Source: Clitoria ternatea (Eukaryota > Streptophyta > Magnoliopsida > Fabales > Fabaceae). Taken from it: a DNA stretch of 64,000 nt. The stretch spans positions 104,817,218-104,881,217 of the forward strand of contig CM075675.1 in assembly GCA_037962975.1 (NCBI GenBank). Direction: 5' to 3'. The position numbers and the translations under genes are program-made. Shown one piece after another: positions 12,216-25,489 of this stretch. Under the pieces are notes generated by a model. The model had not been told where the DNA came from and did no database searches. It saw nothing but the letters and a program-made list of their open reading frames with translations. Position 1 is the first letter of the stretch. Every line of letters begins with the position of its first letter.

Positions 12216-12342
12216 CATAGTGTCAGAACGTGGGAAAATGCTTTTAAGTGGAACTCCAGCTCATTTCTTCACTCCCACTTTATGCCCATGCTAAGGTATC
12301 CGTTGGAGACAATGTGCAACGACTGGAAACCCTAAAAATGGC

Positions 12343-12349
12343 TATAAAT
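12343..12349 (+). promoter_or_regulatory. TATA box of the 5' LTR promoter
   Basis: TATAAAT within GGCTATAAATGAAGC, in the middle of the LTR and downstream of the AATCGATT cluster. The same box is in the 3' LTR at 18954-18960. This is the expected start region for the genomic element RNA. Confidence 0.6.
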
Positions 12350-13438
12350 GAAGCATGGATTCAAGCAAGAAAAAAAACACAATGAGGGAGACCAAGGGAC
12401 AACACAAGGCAATCAACATCCTTCTTCTAGAGGTCTTCTAACTAGAATTCTCTTGTATATTCTGCAACTCTTGTCTCTAAACTTGCATATTGCTTAAGAG
12501 TTGTTAGATTGTGAGTTTCAATTTGCATATCCTCTCTTGTTGAGAGTTAGAATTTGTGAGAGCTTTCATTTGTGTATCTACTCTATTGAGAGAGTTAATT
12601 GCTTGTAAACCAAACACCAAAACACCAAGGTTTTTCACTCTAGGTTGAGTGGTCACAAAGGTTGGGGTTCAACCTTTGGGTATTGAGAGATTGTGAGATT
12701 GGGTGGGTTGCCCTTTGCTTGTGAGAATTGAGTTCTTGAGTATGGGACACTAGGAAGCTGCAATTGCTCAAAGCTTGTATCTCAAATCTTCAATAGTGGA
12801 ATCCTTCAAGTGGTTTGCTTGAAGTCGAGACGTACACCGGGTTGGTGGAACTCGTTAGATTGGTTTGCATTTCTCTCTACCTTGAACTCTTTATACAACT
12901 GCGCATATAAACTGTTTGTTGAAATGCTTGAGCTGAATGTGTGAATCATAGTTTTTGTTCAAGTAGAAAACTAACTCAGCATGCCAAGTGTTTGATAATT
13001 TGCTTGAATCAATATTTGGTAAAGTTCTTAAATACTGAAATTTGTTTTAACTTGCCAAGTATCTAGATCATTGTTTCCTATCAACTCTTGTATGATACTT
13101 ACTTAATTGCCTTCACCTATTTCATGCACACAAGTTGTTTGATATATTGAATGAGCTGAACCCTTATAGGAAACATCACATTATTTGTGAAATAAATCTA
13201 TGCACTCTAACTGATTGATAAATTGTTTAAACCAATAACTTGCCTTGTTTATCACACTTAAAGCTAAATATTGTCATTGCATATCAAGTGTGTCATAGTG
13301 TGATATGTGCATAAAAGTTGTTGTCTCTTCATCATTGCATCATTTGTATATTACTAACCATTTCCAAGGGGATTCCGTGCGAAAATTTGAAACACTCAAT
13401 TCACCCCCCTCTTGAGCATTGAGGCCTTGGCTAACAAG

Positions 13439-13450
13439 TGGTATCAGAGC
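13439..13450 (+). other. Primer-binding site (initiator tRNA-Met)
   Basis: TGGTATCAGAGC, two bases after the LTR end, is the standard plant primer site complementary to the 3' end of initiator tRNA-Met. Reverse transcription would start here. Confidence 0.92.
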
Positions 13451-13491
13451 TTGACTCTTGCCACAAGGCTTAACAGCTGCAGGAGATCAAG

Positions 13492-14679
13492 ATGGCCTCG
13501 ACTTCATATGATGCATTTTCAGAAAATGGCACACTAAATAGACCTCCAATCTTAAATGGCAAAGACTATGCTATTTGGAAAGAAAGGATGAAAATCTTTA
13601 TCCAAGCCTATGATCTCAAGGTATGGAATGCTATTCAATTTAGTCCTTTCATTCCCAAATACATTGTTGATAATATAGAGTATTTGAAGCCCATGAACTT
13701 ATGGACTAAGGAAGAAGAAAGAAAGGTACAATTTAATTTAAAAGCTAAAATTCTTATCACATTAGCATTAGAACCTAATGATGTTTGTAGAGTTACTATT
13801 TGTGATAATGCCAAAGAAATATGGGAAACTCTTGAAACAATTTATAAGAATGCTAATGATGATAAAGATGCAAGGATTAGTACCATTTCTAGCCAAGATG
13901 AAGGCTTCATAATAAGTTCGAAAGAAGAAATCAAAATAGATTCAGAAGAAGAGACCATGGAATCGAAAGTGGAATTTACCAACCTTTGCCTTATAACAAA
14001 GCACTCCGAAGATGATGAGGTAAGTTCTCTAAACAAATATAGTGATGATGAAAGTGAATTTGATAAAGATGAATTGCTAGAAGCTTTTGAAGAATTGCAT
14101 GAAACATTTGTCTTGTTATCAAAGAAATATGCATGCTCTAAACAAACCATTTTGACTCTTAAAAAAGAATTGCATGATGTTCACATAGAAAAAGAATATC
14201 TTAGAGTTCAAAATGATGAGTTAATAGCTTCAAATGTATCTCCTAGGACTTGTAATGATAATAATGAGGATTGTATGCTTATTGATAAATGTATGCTTCT
14301 TGAAAATGAGAATAAAGAACTAAAAGAAGCACTTAGTAAACTCACACATAGTCAAACACTTCTAAGTGCACCTATTGAAAATCAAAGGCATACACCTGAT
14401 AGAAGAAAAATAGGTCATTACAAGAACCATTGTACATCATACAAAGAAAAATCCAAATCCTCCCTAAGATGCACAAACCATAAAAGAAAAGAGAACTCAA
14501 TGTCTAATTGTTTTAAAAGGAAAGTATATAAAAGAAACCATTACTATCATACTATGACTTATTCATTGAATGCAACATGTTTTTATTGTGGAATATTTGG
14601 TCATATATCATCCAATTATTTTGTAAAGAAATCCCGTCAAAAGTGTACAAGAAAGGTATGGATTCCAAAACAATCTTGA
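13492..14679 (+). CDS. Damaged SIRE-type copia Gag
   Basis: An open frame of 395 residues begins 42 bases after the primer site with MASTSYDAFSENG and the gag N-terminal block PPILNGKDYAIWKERMK, typical of SIRE/Maximus copia elements. After about residue 120 (ETLETIYKNANDDKD) the usual middle of the capsid domain is missing; the frame jumps to an acidic, coiled-coil-prone region (about 130-290). Near the end a zinc knuckle CFYCGIFGHISSNY has tyrosine in place of its last cysteine. The frame stops with no protease or polymerase behind it. It is open but probably makes a defective Gag. The ATG at 13492 is chosen because it fits the family N-terminus. Confidence 0.75.
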   Translation: MASTSYDAFSENGTLNRPPILNGKDYAIWKERMKIFIQAYDLKVWNAIQFSPFIPKYIVDNIEYLKPMNLWTKEEERKVQFNLKAKILITLALEPNDVCRVTICDNAKEIWETLETIYKNANDDKDARISTISSQDEGFIISSKEEIKIDSEEETMESKVEFTNLCLITKHSEDDEVSSLNKYSDDESEFDKDELLEAFEELHETFVLLSKKYACSKQTILTLKKELHDVHIEKEYLRVQNDELIASNVSPRTCNDNNEDCMLIDKCMLLENENKELKEALSKLTHSQTLLSAPIENQRHTPDRRKIGHYKNHCTSYKEKSKSSLRCTNHKRKENSMSNCFKRKVYKRNHYYHTMTYSLNATCFYCGIFGHISSNYFVKKSRQKCTRKVWIPKQS

Positions 14680-17600
14680 AATCCCAAACTAACAAGGAAG
14701 AACCCAACTCTCAAAGGGTACCTTAAATCTTTGAAATATTGTAGGCAAACTTCAAAGCAACAACTTCTCATTGATGGATGACCAAAACTCATGGCCTAAG
14801 GAGATATCAATTATCTCAATCTCCACTCCAAAAGATAAAGAAGAAGAATAAAGCAAGCCAAGATTATGATGACTCATCATACATCTAAAAAGGTACCACT
14901 CAAAACAAGGAAATGAACAAGAAGCTTCAATGTGACTCACACAAGATGGATTGCACCAAGACAAAATTCAATGGACAAACACTAAAGGTGATACAACAAA
15001 AAGGTATGAATACTCATCACACAATTTATATGAATGCTCATGAATCTTGATATGTGAATATCTAACCTTGATTTGATATGCAAGTTTGAGCATGAAAGGT
15101 GTTATGTCTTGAGATGAATGAATGAGTAATCTTAAAACCCCTTAAACTCATGAAAACCTAAGGATCAATAGTGCTTATGCATGATGATTAGTAATGCTTG
15201 ATGATGAGCTTGATGAATGATTAGTTGAATAACTTGAGATGTATGAATCCTTGAAAATGTATGAATTCTTAAATGATGCATGAATGATTAAATATGAATT
15301 CTTGATGATGTATCATTAATATGTTGGTTAACTAGTGGTATCTAAAAAAAAAAAATCTTCCCTTAACAATGGTATGAATTGAATTAGTAAGAGGAAGAGA
15401 TCATGAGGACATAATCTTGATTATATGCTTATCACTATGCCTTGATAATAAATACATATATTGTGTGTACAAGTGGTATCTATGCTTTGACAATCTATGC
15501 AATTATATTCCTAGAGATAAAGCATGTATGTTACAATAAGTGATTGCCTAGACTTTAACTTCATGATTGTAACATAATAGGCATGAACATGATGATGTGT
15601 TAAGAAACAATACATGACATGATAAGTGATAATGCATGCCATGATCATATACCATGCTTGTGCAAGTGATATCCATCTTGATTGACACCATATGTTTGAT
15701 AATGCACAATCTTGATTGTGAAAAGAAATTTGAAAGTATTGCATCATTGAGATTGAAAAGAATTTTTGAACTACTTTATGAAGAATGATGTATGCTTGAA
15801 TAATAACAATCTTGTGGTAAATGCTTAACTGTTATTAATTGATATCAAGAGCTTAAATTGGCAAATCCATCAAATGATATCATGCCGAGATTCTAATAAC
15901 AAGTGGTATAGACAATAAAAATAGAAACAGGTGGTATTCATAGATAAAGAAAGATTATCTTTACCATTACCCATGTTGAAATTAATGTCTATTTTACCAT
16001 TGTGCTTTGTATGGATTATATTAATAAGTGGTATGACATACATGGCAATGAATATATGACTTGCAGCCACATTATGATCATGAAATATTTTTGTGACTTG
16101 TCTCTATTTTACCAAAAGTTGTTGCTATTTATCTATGCAAAATGTTTTCTTGTACATATTTGATAAATGCCATATGTGAATGCTTGACTAGACCTATATG
16201 TAACATCATAGGCATAAGATAAGAAGAGATTATTTGAGATACAAAAGTCATATGGAAAATAGTGAATATTTGGCACATGTTCTAGCACAAATGCATGAGT
16301 AGTACAACAAAATTGTTTTAATCACTCCATCTTTGATTTGATACCTAGACATAAATGAAATTGCACTAACAAGTGGTATCAACATCTATATTTATCCTTG
16401 TTAAATTGCATGATTAAGGGGGAGTTTCATAACATTTCTTTATAACAAGTGATATCTATTGATGATATGTTATCTCTTTATCAAGTGGTATGAAAGTCTG
16501 AGTAAATTACTGTTAGAAAACTCCTTTCCAAAACAATACTGCATCAAAGACCCAAAATTGGTACAAACTCTTGTGAACTCAGTGCTACTAACAATATGCT
16601 TTGCAAAGAGTTTGTTAAGGTTATGTAAGATGATTCAAAATGGTAAATCAAACTACCAAACTGGGAAAACAAAGAATTGATCAAGGAATGCAACATGGAT
16701 GAAGCAAAATACCACACAAGGATGTGAAAAAGGGCATAAAACTTGCAAAATACCAAGGTATGATTGAATTTTTACTCTACCATTATGATCTGTGAATTAT
16801 ACAAATCATATTAACAAGTGGTATGAATAACAAATTCCACAAGCTGAATATATCACTTTATCCCTGCTCTGATACCTAGAAATGCATCAAGCAATATTAA
16901 TGAAATGATTAACAAATTAATTGTTATATGCATTGGTATCTAACCTTTGAATGGTATTTACTCATATTATGGTATCTATTATTTCAACAGTGGTATCTAT
17001 TAAAAAGAGGATATCATATGCTTTAAAAAGTAAACAAATGGTATCAGACTTGATTAAATTGACCTACAAGTGATATCAAACTTGATTAAATTGGTATAAT
17101 CAATTTCACATGCTAATAAGTGGTATACTCTCTACAAGAGGTATCAATTACAGTAGTAAGGGGGACTATACACATGAATGATTATCCTTGATTTCACTTC
17201 TCTGTAATTACATTTATGGCACTCATGCTTTTACTCAACTATATGCTTACTTGGAAGAATATCATTGCGAGTTTTGATAATGCCAAAATAGTAGAAAAGT
17301 ATGTGCTTATTTGAAGTAATTATGAGCTTATATGCCTATCCTAAATTGAGAAAATTACTTGCTTACTTATAATTGACTTGTTTACAACTGTGCAAGTAAT
17401 AATATGTGTGCTTAATCATGTGACGCCTCTCATACTTGAAAATGATACTCACTACATGATTAAAATAAGTTAGCAATCAATCATATGCTTACTTGATGAA
17501 TAAATTATGTGATTGCTTATTGACTCTAGATGCAATAAAATGGTATATAACATTGATCATGCTTTAAGCTTTGATTTGAAATCCATATGAAATACTTGTC

Positions 17601-18110
17601 CTAAATCTCTCTTATTCAAATAAATGAGCTTATATGTTGATGGCATAGATTATGAATAAGTTAATGATCTTTTTGATGATGCCAAAGGGGGAGAGATTAG
17701 TGGAAGGATTAGTAAAGAGAATAGGATGTCATTTATGCTGAAAAAGGGGGAGAGATATCATGCTTAGGGCATGTTTCCATCATTTGATATGTTTAAAACA
17801 ATTGGCATAAGTTACAAGATTAAGGGGGAAGATAACTCTCAACTAGCATTCATTACATCATATAGGGGGAGAATACATATAAACATTGATTGTCATTATT
17901 CTATAAAACTAACACCCCACGAGATGAACATTGGTTGTCATCATCAAAAAGGGGGAGAATGTGTTTAAATGTTGAAACAGGTTTTTGATAATGACAAACG
18001 TGAAGACTAAGGCAAAGACTCCCAAAGGAAGAAAGGATATTACCATGAAGCCAATATGATAAATTTACAACACATGAATACAAGCCATATGTAACATCAA
18101 TTGTCATCAT
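14680..18110. other. Pol-less interior with PBS-like and PPT-like repeats
   Basis: About 3.4 kb in the position of pol, with no polymerase, integrase or protease homology in any frame. It is low in GC. It contains about 15 copies of AAGTGGTATC or close variants, at 15333, 15471, 15901, 15930, 16026, 16371, 16446, 16483, 16816, 16988, 17036, 17068 and 17118 among others. Some match the LTR/primer-site junction CTAACAAGTGGTATC. GCTCTGATACC at 16866-16876 is the reverse complement of the primer site. From about 16417 on, purine runs of the AAGGGGGAGA type recur (16417, 17157, 17686, 17747, 17823, 17863, 17945). No gene is supported. Confidence 0.7.
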
Positions 18111-18125
18111 CAAAAAGGGGGAGAA
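18111..18125 (+). other. Polypurine tract of the SIRE-like element
   Basis: AAAAAGGGGGAGAA directly abuts the 3' LTR start (TGAAGTTGC). This is the expected primer for plus-strand DNA synthesis. A close copy with its CATCATC flank lies about 160 bp upstream (17938-17960). Confidence 0.85.
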
Positions 18126-20048
18126 TGAAGTTGCATATGTAAGTATGCAAAGTAGTTTTGATGAATGACAAAGTATTCATGATGATGATGAAATGGCAAA
18201 GGTTCTGAAACAAGAAGGTTCAAGCACAAGGACAATGGCTAAGAACAAAGAGATGAAGATGCCTCACAAAGAGTTAAGGAAACATGAGCTATGGAAGACA
18301 AGTTTGATGACATGAACTAAATCATGAAGAACAAGCTCATAAACTGAAGAAGAATCAAGGAAACAAGCATAAGTATCAAAAGAATAAGCCATGGGTCAAT
18401 ACATATCAAGAACATATCAAAGACCTTGAAGAATTGTATCAGGTACATGTCCTAATCGATTACCACACTGGAATAATCGATTACCATCACTCTGTTTATG
18501 GTATAATCGATTACAATAAGAAGGACAATCGATTGCAAGGGTTCTGGAATATATCTAATCGATTACAAGGGAGAATTTAATCGATTACTGAGCTTCTGTT
18601 TTGTTCATAATCGATTGCACAAGTACCTAATCGATTACCATGCTGCGAGACACAAGTAAGAGCATCAGGTATCATTCATAATCGATTACAAGGAAAGGAA
18701 TAATCGATTAGAAGGGTTCTGTTTCATATCTAATCGATTACAGCAGAAATGATAATCGATTACCTACTGCATAATACTGAAGATTTCAAACTCTAATCGA
18801 TTACAGCTCGAAGGCTAATCGATTACCATAGTGTCAGAACGTGGGAAAATGCTTTTAAGTGGAACTCCAGCTCATTTCTTCACTCCCACTTTATGCCCAT
18901 GCTAAGGTATCCGTTGGAGACAATGTGCAACGACTGGAAACCCTAAAAATGGCTATAAATGAAGCATGGATTCAAGCAAGAAAAAAAACACAATGAGGGA
19001 GACCAAGGGACAACACAAGGCAATCAACATCCTTCTTCTAGAGGTCTTCTAACTAGAATTCTCTTGTATATTCTGCAACTCTTGTATCTAAACTTGCATA
19101 TTGCTTAAGAGTTGTTAGATTGTGAGTTTCAATTTGCATATCCTCTCTTGTTGAGAGTTAGAATTTGTGAGAGCTTTCATTTGTGTATCTACTCTATTGA
19201 GAGAGTTAATTGCTTGTAAACCAAACACCAAAACACCAAGGTTTTTCACTCTAGGTTGAGTGGTCACAAAGGTTGGGGTTCAACCTTTGGGTATTGAGAG
19301 ATTGTGAGATTGGGTGGGTTGCCCTTTGCTTGTGAGAATTGAGTTCTTGAGTGTGGGACACTAGGAAGCTGCAATTGCTCAAAGCTTGTATCTCAAATCT
19401 TCAATAGTGGAATCCTTCAAGTGGTTTGCTTGAAGGCGAGACGTACACTGGGTTGGTGGAACTCGTTAGATTGGTTTGCATTTCTCTCTACCTTGAACTC
19501 TTTATACAACTGCGCATATAAATTGTTTGTTGAAATGCTTGAGCTGAATGTGTGAATCATAGTTGTTGTTCAAGTAGAAAACTAACTCGGCATGCCAAGT
19601 GTTTGATAATTTGCTTGAATCAATATTTGGTAAAGTTCTTAAATACTGAAATTTGTTTTAACTTGCCAAGTATCTAGATCATTGTTTCCTATCAACTCTT
19701 GTGTGATACTTACTTAATTGCCTTCACCTATTTCATGCACACAAGTTGTTTGATATATTGAATGAGCTGAACCCTTATAGGAAACATCACATTATTTGTG
19801 AAATAAATCTATGCACTCTAACTGATTGATAAATTGTTTAAACCAATAACTTGCCTTGTTTATCACACTTAAAGCTAAATATTGTCATTGCATATCAAGT
19901 GTGTCATAGTGTGATATGTGCATAAAAGTTGTTGTCTCTTCATCATTGCATCATTTGTATATTACTAACCATTTCCAAGGGGATTCCGCGCGAAAATTTG
20001 AAACACTCAATTCACCCCCCCTCTTGAGCGTTGAGGCCTTGGCTAACA
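18126..20048 (+). repeat. 3' LTR of the SIRE-like element
   Basis: 1,923 bp partner of 11515-13436, with TATA at 18954-18960 and AATCGATT repeats at 18453-18826. One extra C near 20010 accounts for the length difference. It is followed by the target duplication GAAAC. Confidence 0.95.
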
Positions 20049-20053
20049 GAAAC

Positions 20054-23000
20054 TTGAGACAATGAAGAGAGTAAGAGATCTAATCTGGAAAAATAGGAGG
20101 AGTTATGATATTTTTAGGATTAATTATTATTTTAGATTAGGTTTATAGTTAAGGGTTTTACATTAACTAAAATATATTTAATTAAATCTTTTAATATTAT
20201 ATAACTAACCCACACATATGTCTAACCGTAATATATAAAAATTATGTGTAAATTATTTGAATTGTAAGAAAATAGTATGACCTATTATAAGAAATCATCT
20301 TGAATGGGTTTACCATACACCTACAAAAACAAGGTCTAGCACAACATTTAGGCTTGTCCAATTTCAGCTTTATCCATGCAAACCCGTGGTACCCAAATTT
20401 GAAGGTAAGGACGGGTCAGTTTGTAACAGGTCTTTGGGTAAAAACATTGGCTAAGAACAGGCGGGTTCGGTTTAAAAAAATAAGACCTGATCATACCCAA
20501 GCCTGACCGAATAAGTCATGCGTAAATTAAAATTTCATTACATTAACATACTGTAGTTTTTAGTTTTAAATATTAGTCACTGGATTACATTACATTAACG
20601 TACTATAGTTTTTAGTTTTAAATATTAGTTATTGGATGCATTATGTAAATATTCATCAAGCAAAATTATGATTATATTGAATACCCTTAGCCACGATTGT
20701 AAGTATTAAGTAACGATGGGTTTATGAATTAAGGAACTAGAATGTATATTTCAATGATATATTTATTTTGGATTTATGTTTTTACTTGATAAAATCTTTA
20801 GAATGTTTTTATATGCAAGGTATTTGCTAAATTTATTTTATAAGCAAAAGGTTTTTGGTAAAAAATAAAATCAAAATTTTTTAAGAAACTTAATCAAAAA
20901 ACATAAACTTAACCGAAAAACCCGACTAAGAAAACCGAGAACTATAATTAATCAAACACGAGCAAACCAAAAATAAATTATTATTGATGTTTTATGGATA
21001 ACAACGAATAAATTCAAAACTAACTGAATCCGAATAAAAAATAACACAATTTGTCCATAAATTGATGCATGGCCCAATAGGTATTCAGGAGTCAAGATTC
21101 TTCAATAGGTTATTTGAATGTTAATGTAGCACGTGTAAGTGGAATAGTGCATGTAGACCCACCATTCACTTTCCGTCGCAAGTAATCCAATCCATGTAGA
21201 CCCACTATGCTATATTTTCTACAGGCAATGATTTGATTTCATCAATTATTTCATATGCATATTTGAATTGCTCGTACAATCTCTTATATGTAAATATTAC
21301 ATATTATCTGTTTCTTTTAATCAATTGCCAACGAAATAGTTTCAATCATTTAATCACATTGAGTACATTTTCTTTACTATTGAAATTATAAGCTATACCT
21401 ATTATACAGATCACTTATATATTTTGAATTATATACACACAAATTATAGAACTGGATGAGAATTATCATCAACAAGCACATTAGAAGTGATCCCATTCTT
21501 CATCAGGTTTGGATAGAGACCAAAAGTCTTCAACAATCGATTCGGCTCACAATTCTACAGATAAAGAATTATACTAGTTTATTTCTCCATTCTTGTTCCA
21601 AGTTTAAAATATTAATTTGTATATAAATAAGAATTTCTTACTTCTTTTGTTTGGGTGAAGGTACCTTTGTGTCTCATTTAATTCCATTTTATTTGCCTTG
21701 TCGATAAAAAATAATTGTGCTTTACAAGATTTTTTTCTTTCATATATCCTAAACTCTAAAGCAATTACTTTACATTTCTTGAAACAATAACTCTTCCTGT
21801 TTTATGGCGACCTCATTATCCTATAGCGATATTACTTGAGAAATCAAATCGCAAGTTTGTCTTGAAGCAATAACAAAACTATTTCACTTATAAAAAATAA
21901 ATATGTGATCAGGAATCAAATTATGTATTTCACTTTACTTTATATTTTAATTTTAAGTAATTTCAATCGTAGTTTATGATTTTATAATGAATGAAACCAT
22001 AAATTCGTGCCTAACATACGTATGTATTATCATGTGTCATACAAAGACAAATAGGAGCATACGTTGTCCCTTGAAATACAAAAATACACATAAAACAATA
22101 ATTAAGTTAATTAAAGGTTGTCCATATATATGCACATGTTGGAAGGATGCATTAAGAGCTTATATGATTATGACACACCACTTTGAATAAGGTATTTTAT
22201 TAAATAGTTTAATATTTATTAGTCTCTAGAATAATATGTCAATATGATAATTATTCCTAAATTGTCTCAAATCAAGTATTAATGAGGGGCCATATAAATG
22301 CATTAAAACTAGTGTGTGTCCTGATGATCAGATCTCACATGTCATATATATGAATAATATCAAGCATTCACACGGGCACACATGAAGAATAACTGAGAAC
22401 ATTGCATAGATCGTTATATGAATATCATACATGATTTTTAATATAATAATGATATATGTAGTTCTTTGATATGAAATCACTACAGTTCTTACATGAAAAG
22501 TTTATTGTTTTAACACAATCAAACGTTACCTATAACAAGGTAATTATAGATGTTATAATTAGGTATTGCAATATCATGCAGAAGGGTGTGAGTGATATAA
22601 ATGAGATTTGTCTCTCATATGTAACGAGAGTGATATTTATATGTCACTTGATGGAGTGAGACTAAAGAAATGCATGACTATACTAAGGAGAATAATTGGA
22701 TATGTATTAGTAAAGTCTACTTTGATATCAAGTAAAATAAATTGAGTTATACAAGGATGACAACGACCATGACTTATGCCTAATTAGATACAGTGACAAA
22801 AAGGACCAAACATATAAAGTTTATCATTTATAGGTTATATCAATTTGAAGTTTATATTTGGATAATAATGTATTGTTAGATGTCATTCATTATATTATAT
22901 TTAATACTAAATGTTTATATTTAATATAAACAAAATATATCTCCTATAGGGTCACATGCATAGAGCTAGCGTACTTGGTGCAAGTGGTTTGGTTTGTGGA

Positions 23001-25489
23001 CTGAAATATAAAAAATTTACTCATATTTTTAATAATTATTTATACATGCATCAGGATTTAGGTCCGAAAAATCAGAGCGCCACACCTTGTATTTCTTTTG
23101 CCTAATAATTGGAGATTCTCTAACACACATCATGCATATGATATGATGGAAAGGGAATAACATAAATGAAAGCTACCTTAGTAATTTGTAGTATGTCAAT
23201 CTAGAAAAATGAATTAACATATTAGAAACTTTTTAATAAATTTTCAATTAATTAATGACCAATATGATAAAAGTCTTTCTTAAACAACATGTACTCTACA
23301 AAATCTAAAACTCAACTTGAGTATAAAAACTCAAGCTAAATTCAGATAAGTTCACTTTTATAAACATTAAATATGACCTATTGTTAATCAACTTTCATCA
23401 ACCTACCTAGAGAAATCATGAGTTTACAATCACACTACTACCAATAATCCAAAGTAGAGTTACAATAATAACTAAAAAAAGTAGAATGACAATAGTGTTT
23501 TTATTTCTTTTTACTCTATATTATATGCATGATATACGTAACTATTTGTAACATATATATGTATCAATAACTTTTAACTTATCATATATATTAATATATT
23601 AATTATGAAAATATGGTACACTCAAGTCCGGTGGCATATAAAACCCTTACAATGAAGGGCGTGCATGAAGGAGAGAATTTTCATTCTTAAAATCAAACAT
23701 TTATGGGGGAAGAAATATATTAAAAATATTTTACTGACATTTAGCGTCAGTCTTCCTGTTTTTTAGAAGGATTAATTTGCAGCTATTAGCTAGGTAGTAA
23801 CTTGTGCAAACAAAACTATGTTATCATTTTCAACAGTTAGTCACACTAATTATTGTTTCAAAAGAAGTGTTGTATAAAGTTTTTATTCAGGCTACCGACA
23901 GGAATCTTTTATGATCTTAGCTACAAAACAGAAGCTTTCATTATATATTATTGAAAAGTAAGGAAGAAGAAGAACACTTCCTAATCAATGTAATAACATT
24001 TAGCCACTGGAACCCTTGCATGCTTATAGAGCAACCATTTTCATTAGTGCATATTTCTTCCTTTTCCAATAATATGCATCACGTTGGCTTAATGAATTCC
24101 CAACCTCCAACTTTAATGGATCAAGGACAGGTGGTGAAGAAAATATGGCGACAGCATAGTCATTCACATGATCATTCAATTTGATGGCACACCCACCATG
24201 CCTACTTTTCTTTTTCTGTCATTTTCAACTTATCCTTTAATACTTCAATAACAAGGAACATTCCCGTATACAATTGAAGATATATATGATGAGTTGATAA
24301 CCATATAGAATAACATCCAATTTCGTTCTTGAGATTGTGGGGATAAGACAGTAACATTTTTCCCTTTATAAAATATCGGTTAATTCCTGAAATTGTACAT
24401 CATAAGACATTAGTCCTTATGTTGTCCAATTTTAGGGACTAAACTTACTTATATATATGATGTACAATTTTATGATTTAAACTTGTATATAAAGTACAAT
24501 TTTATGGATTAAACTGGTAGTTTAAAAAGTCAATAATATAATGTAAACTGTCTGACTCATTCAGGTGTTTTCACACTGTAAAGTGATATGACAAAATCCA
24601 TTCACATTGGTGAGGAAAAAACTTTCATAGCCAGCATGATAAATGTACTATTAACTTTGAAGATGTTACAGAAGTTTAAGTGTTTACACACTGTAAGCAA
24701 TCACAAAACACATTTTTACTGCCTTTATCTACTACCAACCTGTTCTTTCCATTAAAAACATGCTAACTGGGTAGCAAGTCACAACCTTTGGGTCCTTAAT
24801 TGTTTGGCCACAAAAGAGGAGAATATGATTGACAGACAATATAGAAGGTAGGCCTTCTTCATGTTAAACTTCATTTTCAGAAATACCTTATTTTCAAATA
24901 GTTGATTGTCTAACGTCAGTGACCCTTAAATCTAGGCTCCACCATTCCAGGGTGTAATACGGCTAAAGAATGAGACTATAGTCTAAAACTCACCGTGCTC
25001 GTTTCTTTCCAATGACACAAGTTGCAGACTTTTAGAAATTAGATTGTTTGCCTAAATGATTTGACAATCTGAGCTCATGAGAGCAATGTTGATAGTGAAG
25101 TTCTGAACTGTTACAGAGAACGAGTTTTGCCAAACTTTGTCCAATCCACTGTGTTAAGATGGCAGCTATGTTCATCTTCAGAAGCATTCATGGATACAAC
25201 AACTTGAAGATTTGAAGTGATCGCTTCTTAGAAATCAGAATATTTCAAAATACTGTACAGAATTCATGTGAGATTTCCTCCTCCTCTCTTTATGTGAGCT
25301 CTGTTTCTAGAAAAAAGAAAGCAAGTTTAACACATTTAATGCAGAAATCTTTCAAATTCTCCTCATATTCCAGATTCTGCAACTTTAGATGATAAAAGGT
25401 TTTGAACTAATTTCATGCCTTTTCATTAGTTACTTTAATTTACTATGTCTTCTGGTTCTTAAAATTTCAGCATTAGTCTATACCATCTA
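20054..25489. other. AT-rich intergenic DNA upstream of the kinase gene
   Basis: No supportable gene on either strand; open frames are short and composition-driven. 20300-20520 and 20910-21040 have GGGTTCGGTTT-like and AACCGAAAAACCCGAC-like stretches that might be the remains of a small non-autonomous element, but I cannot find paired ends. The last 300 bp should hold the 5' UTR of the kinase gene: a TTTCAG at 25465-25470 before the start codon suggests a 5' UTR intron. Confidence 0.5.

Larger units (their letters stand above)
11515..13436 (+). repeat. 5' LTR of the SIRE-like element
   Basis: 1,922 bp, TG...CA ends, near-identical to 18126-20048. The 5' part (U3) carries 14 AATCGATT-core repeats (11842-12215) and a TATA box at 12343-12349. 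The part after about 12375 is the probable R/U5. Small open frames inside it are not genes. Confidence 0.95.
11515..20048 (+). mobile_element. SIRE-like Ty1/copia LTR element, complete ends, no pol
   Basis: Bounded by the 5-bp target duplication GAAAC (11510-11514 and 20049-20053). LTRs of 1,922 and 1,923 bp begin TGAAG and end CTAACA. A primer site complementary to initiator tRNA-Met follows the first LTR, and a purine tract precedes the second. Only a damaged gag is present; reverse transcriptase, integrase and protease are absent, so the element depends on others for mobility. By hand I count roughly 17 differences between the LTRs (about 0.9 percent), mostly transitions, which means a fairly recent insertion. 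Confidence 0.93.

Noticed and set aside
16459..17968. Short frames in the SIRE-like interior (for example 16459-16680, 17771-17968)
   Set aside because: No similarity to pol or any family, AT-driven, and crossed by the repeat motifs.
20300..20506. 68-codon frame 20300-20506
   Set aside because: Isolated, no family resemblance, in a possible element remnant.
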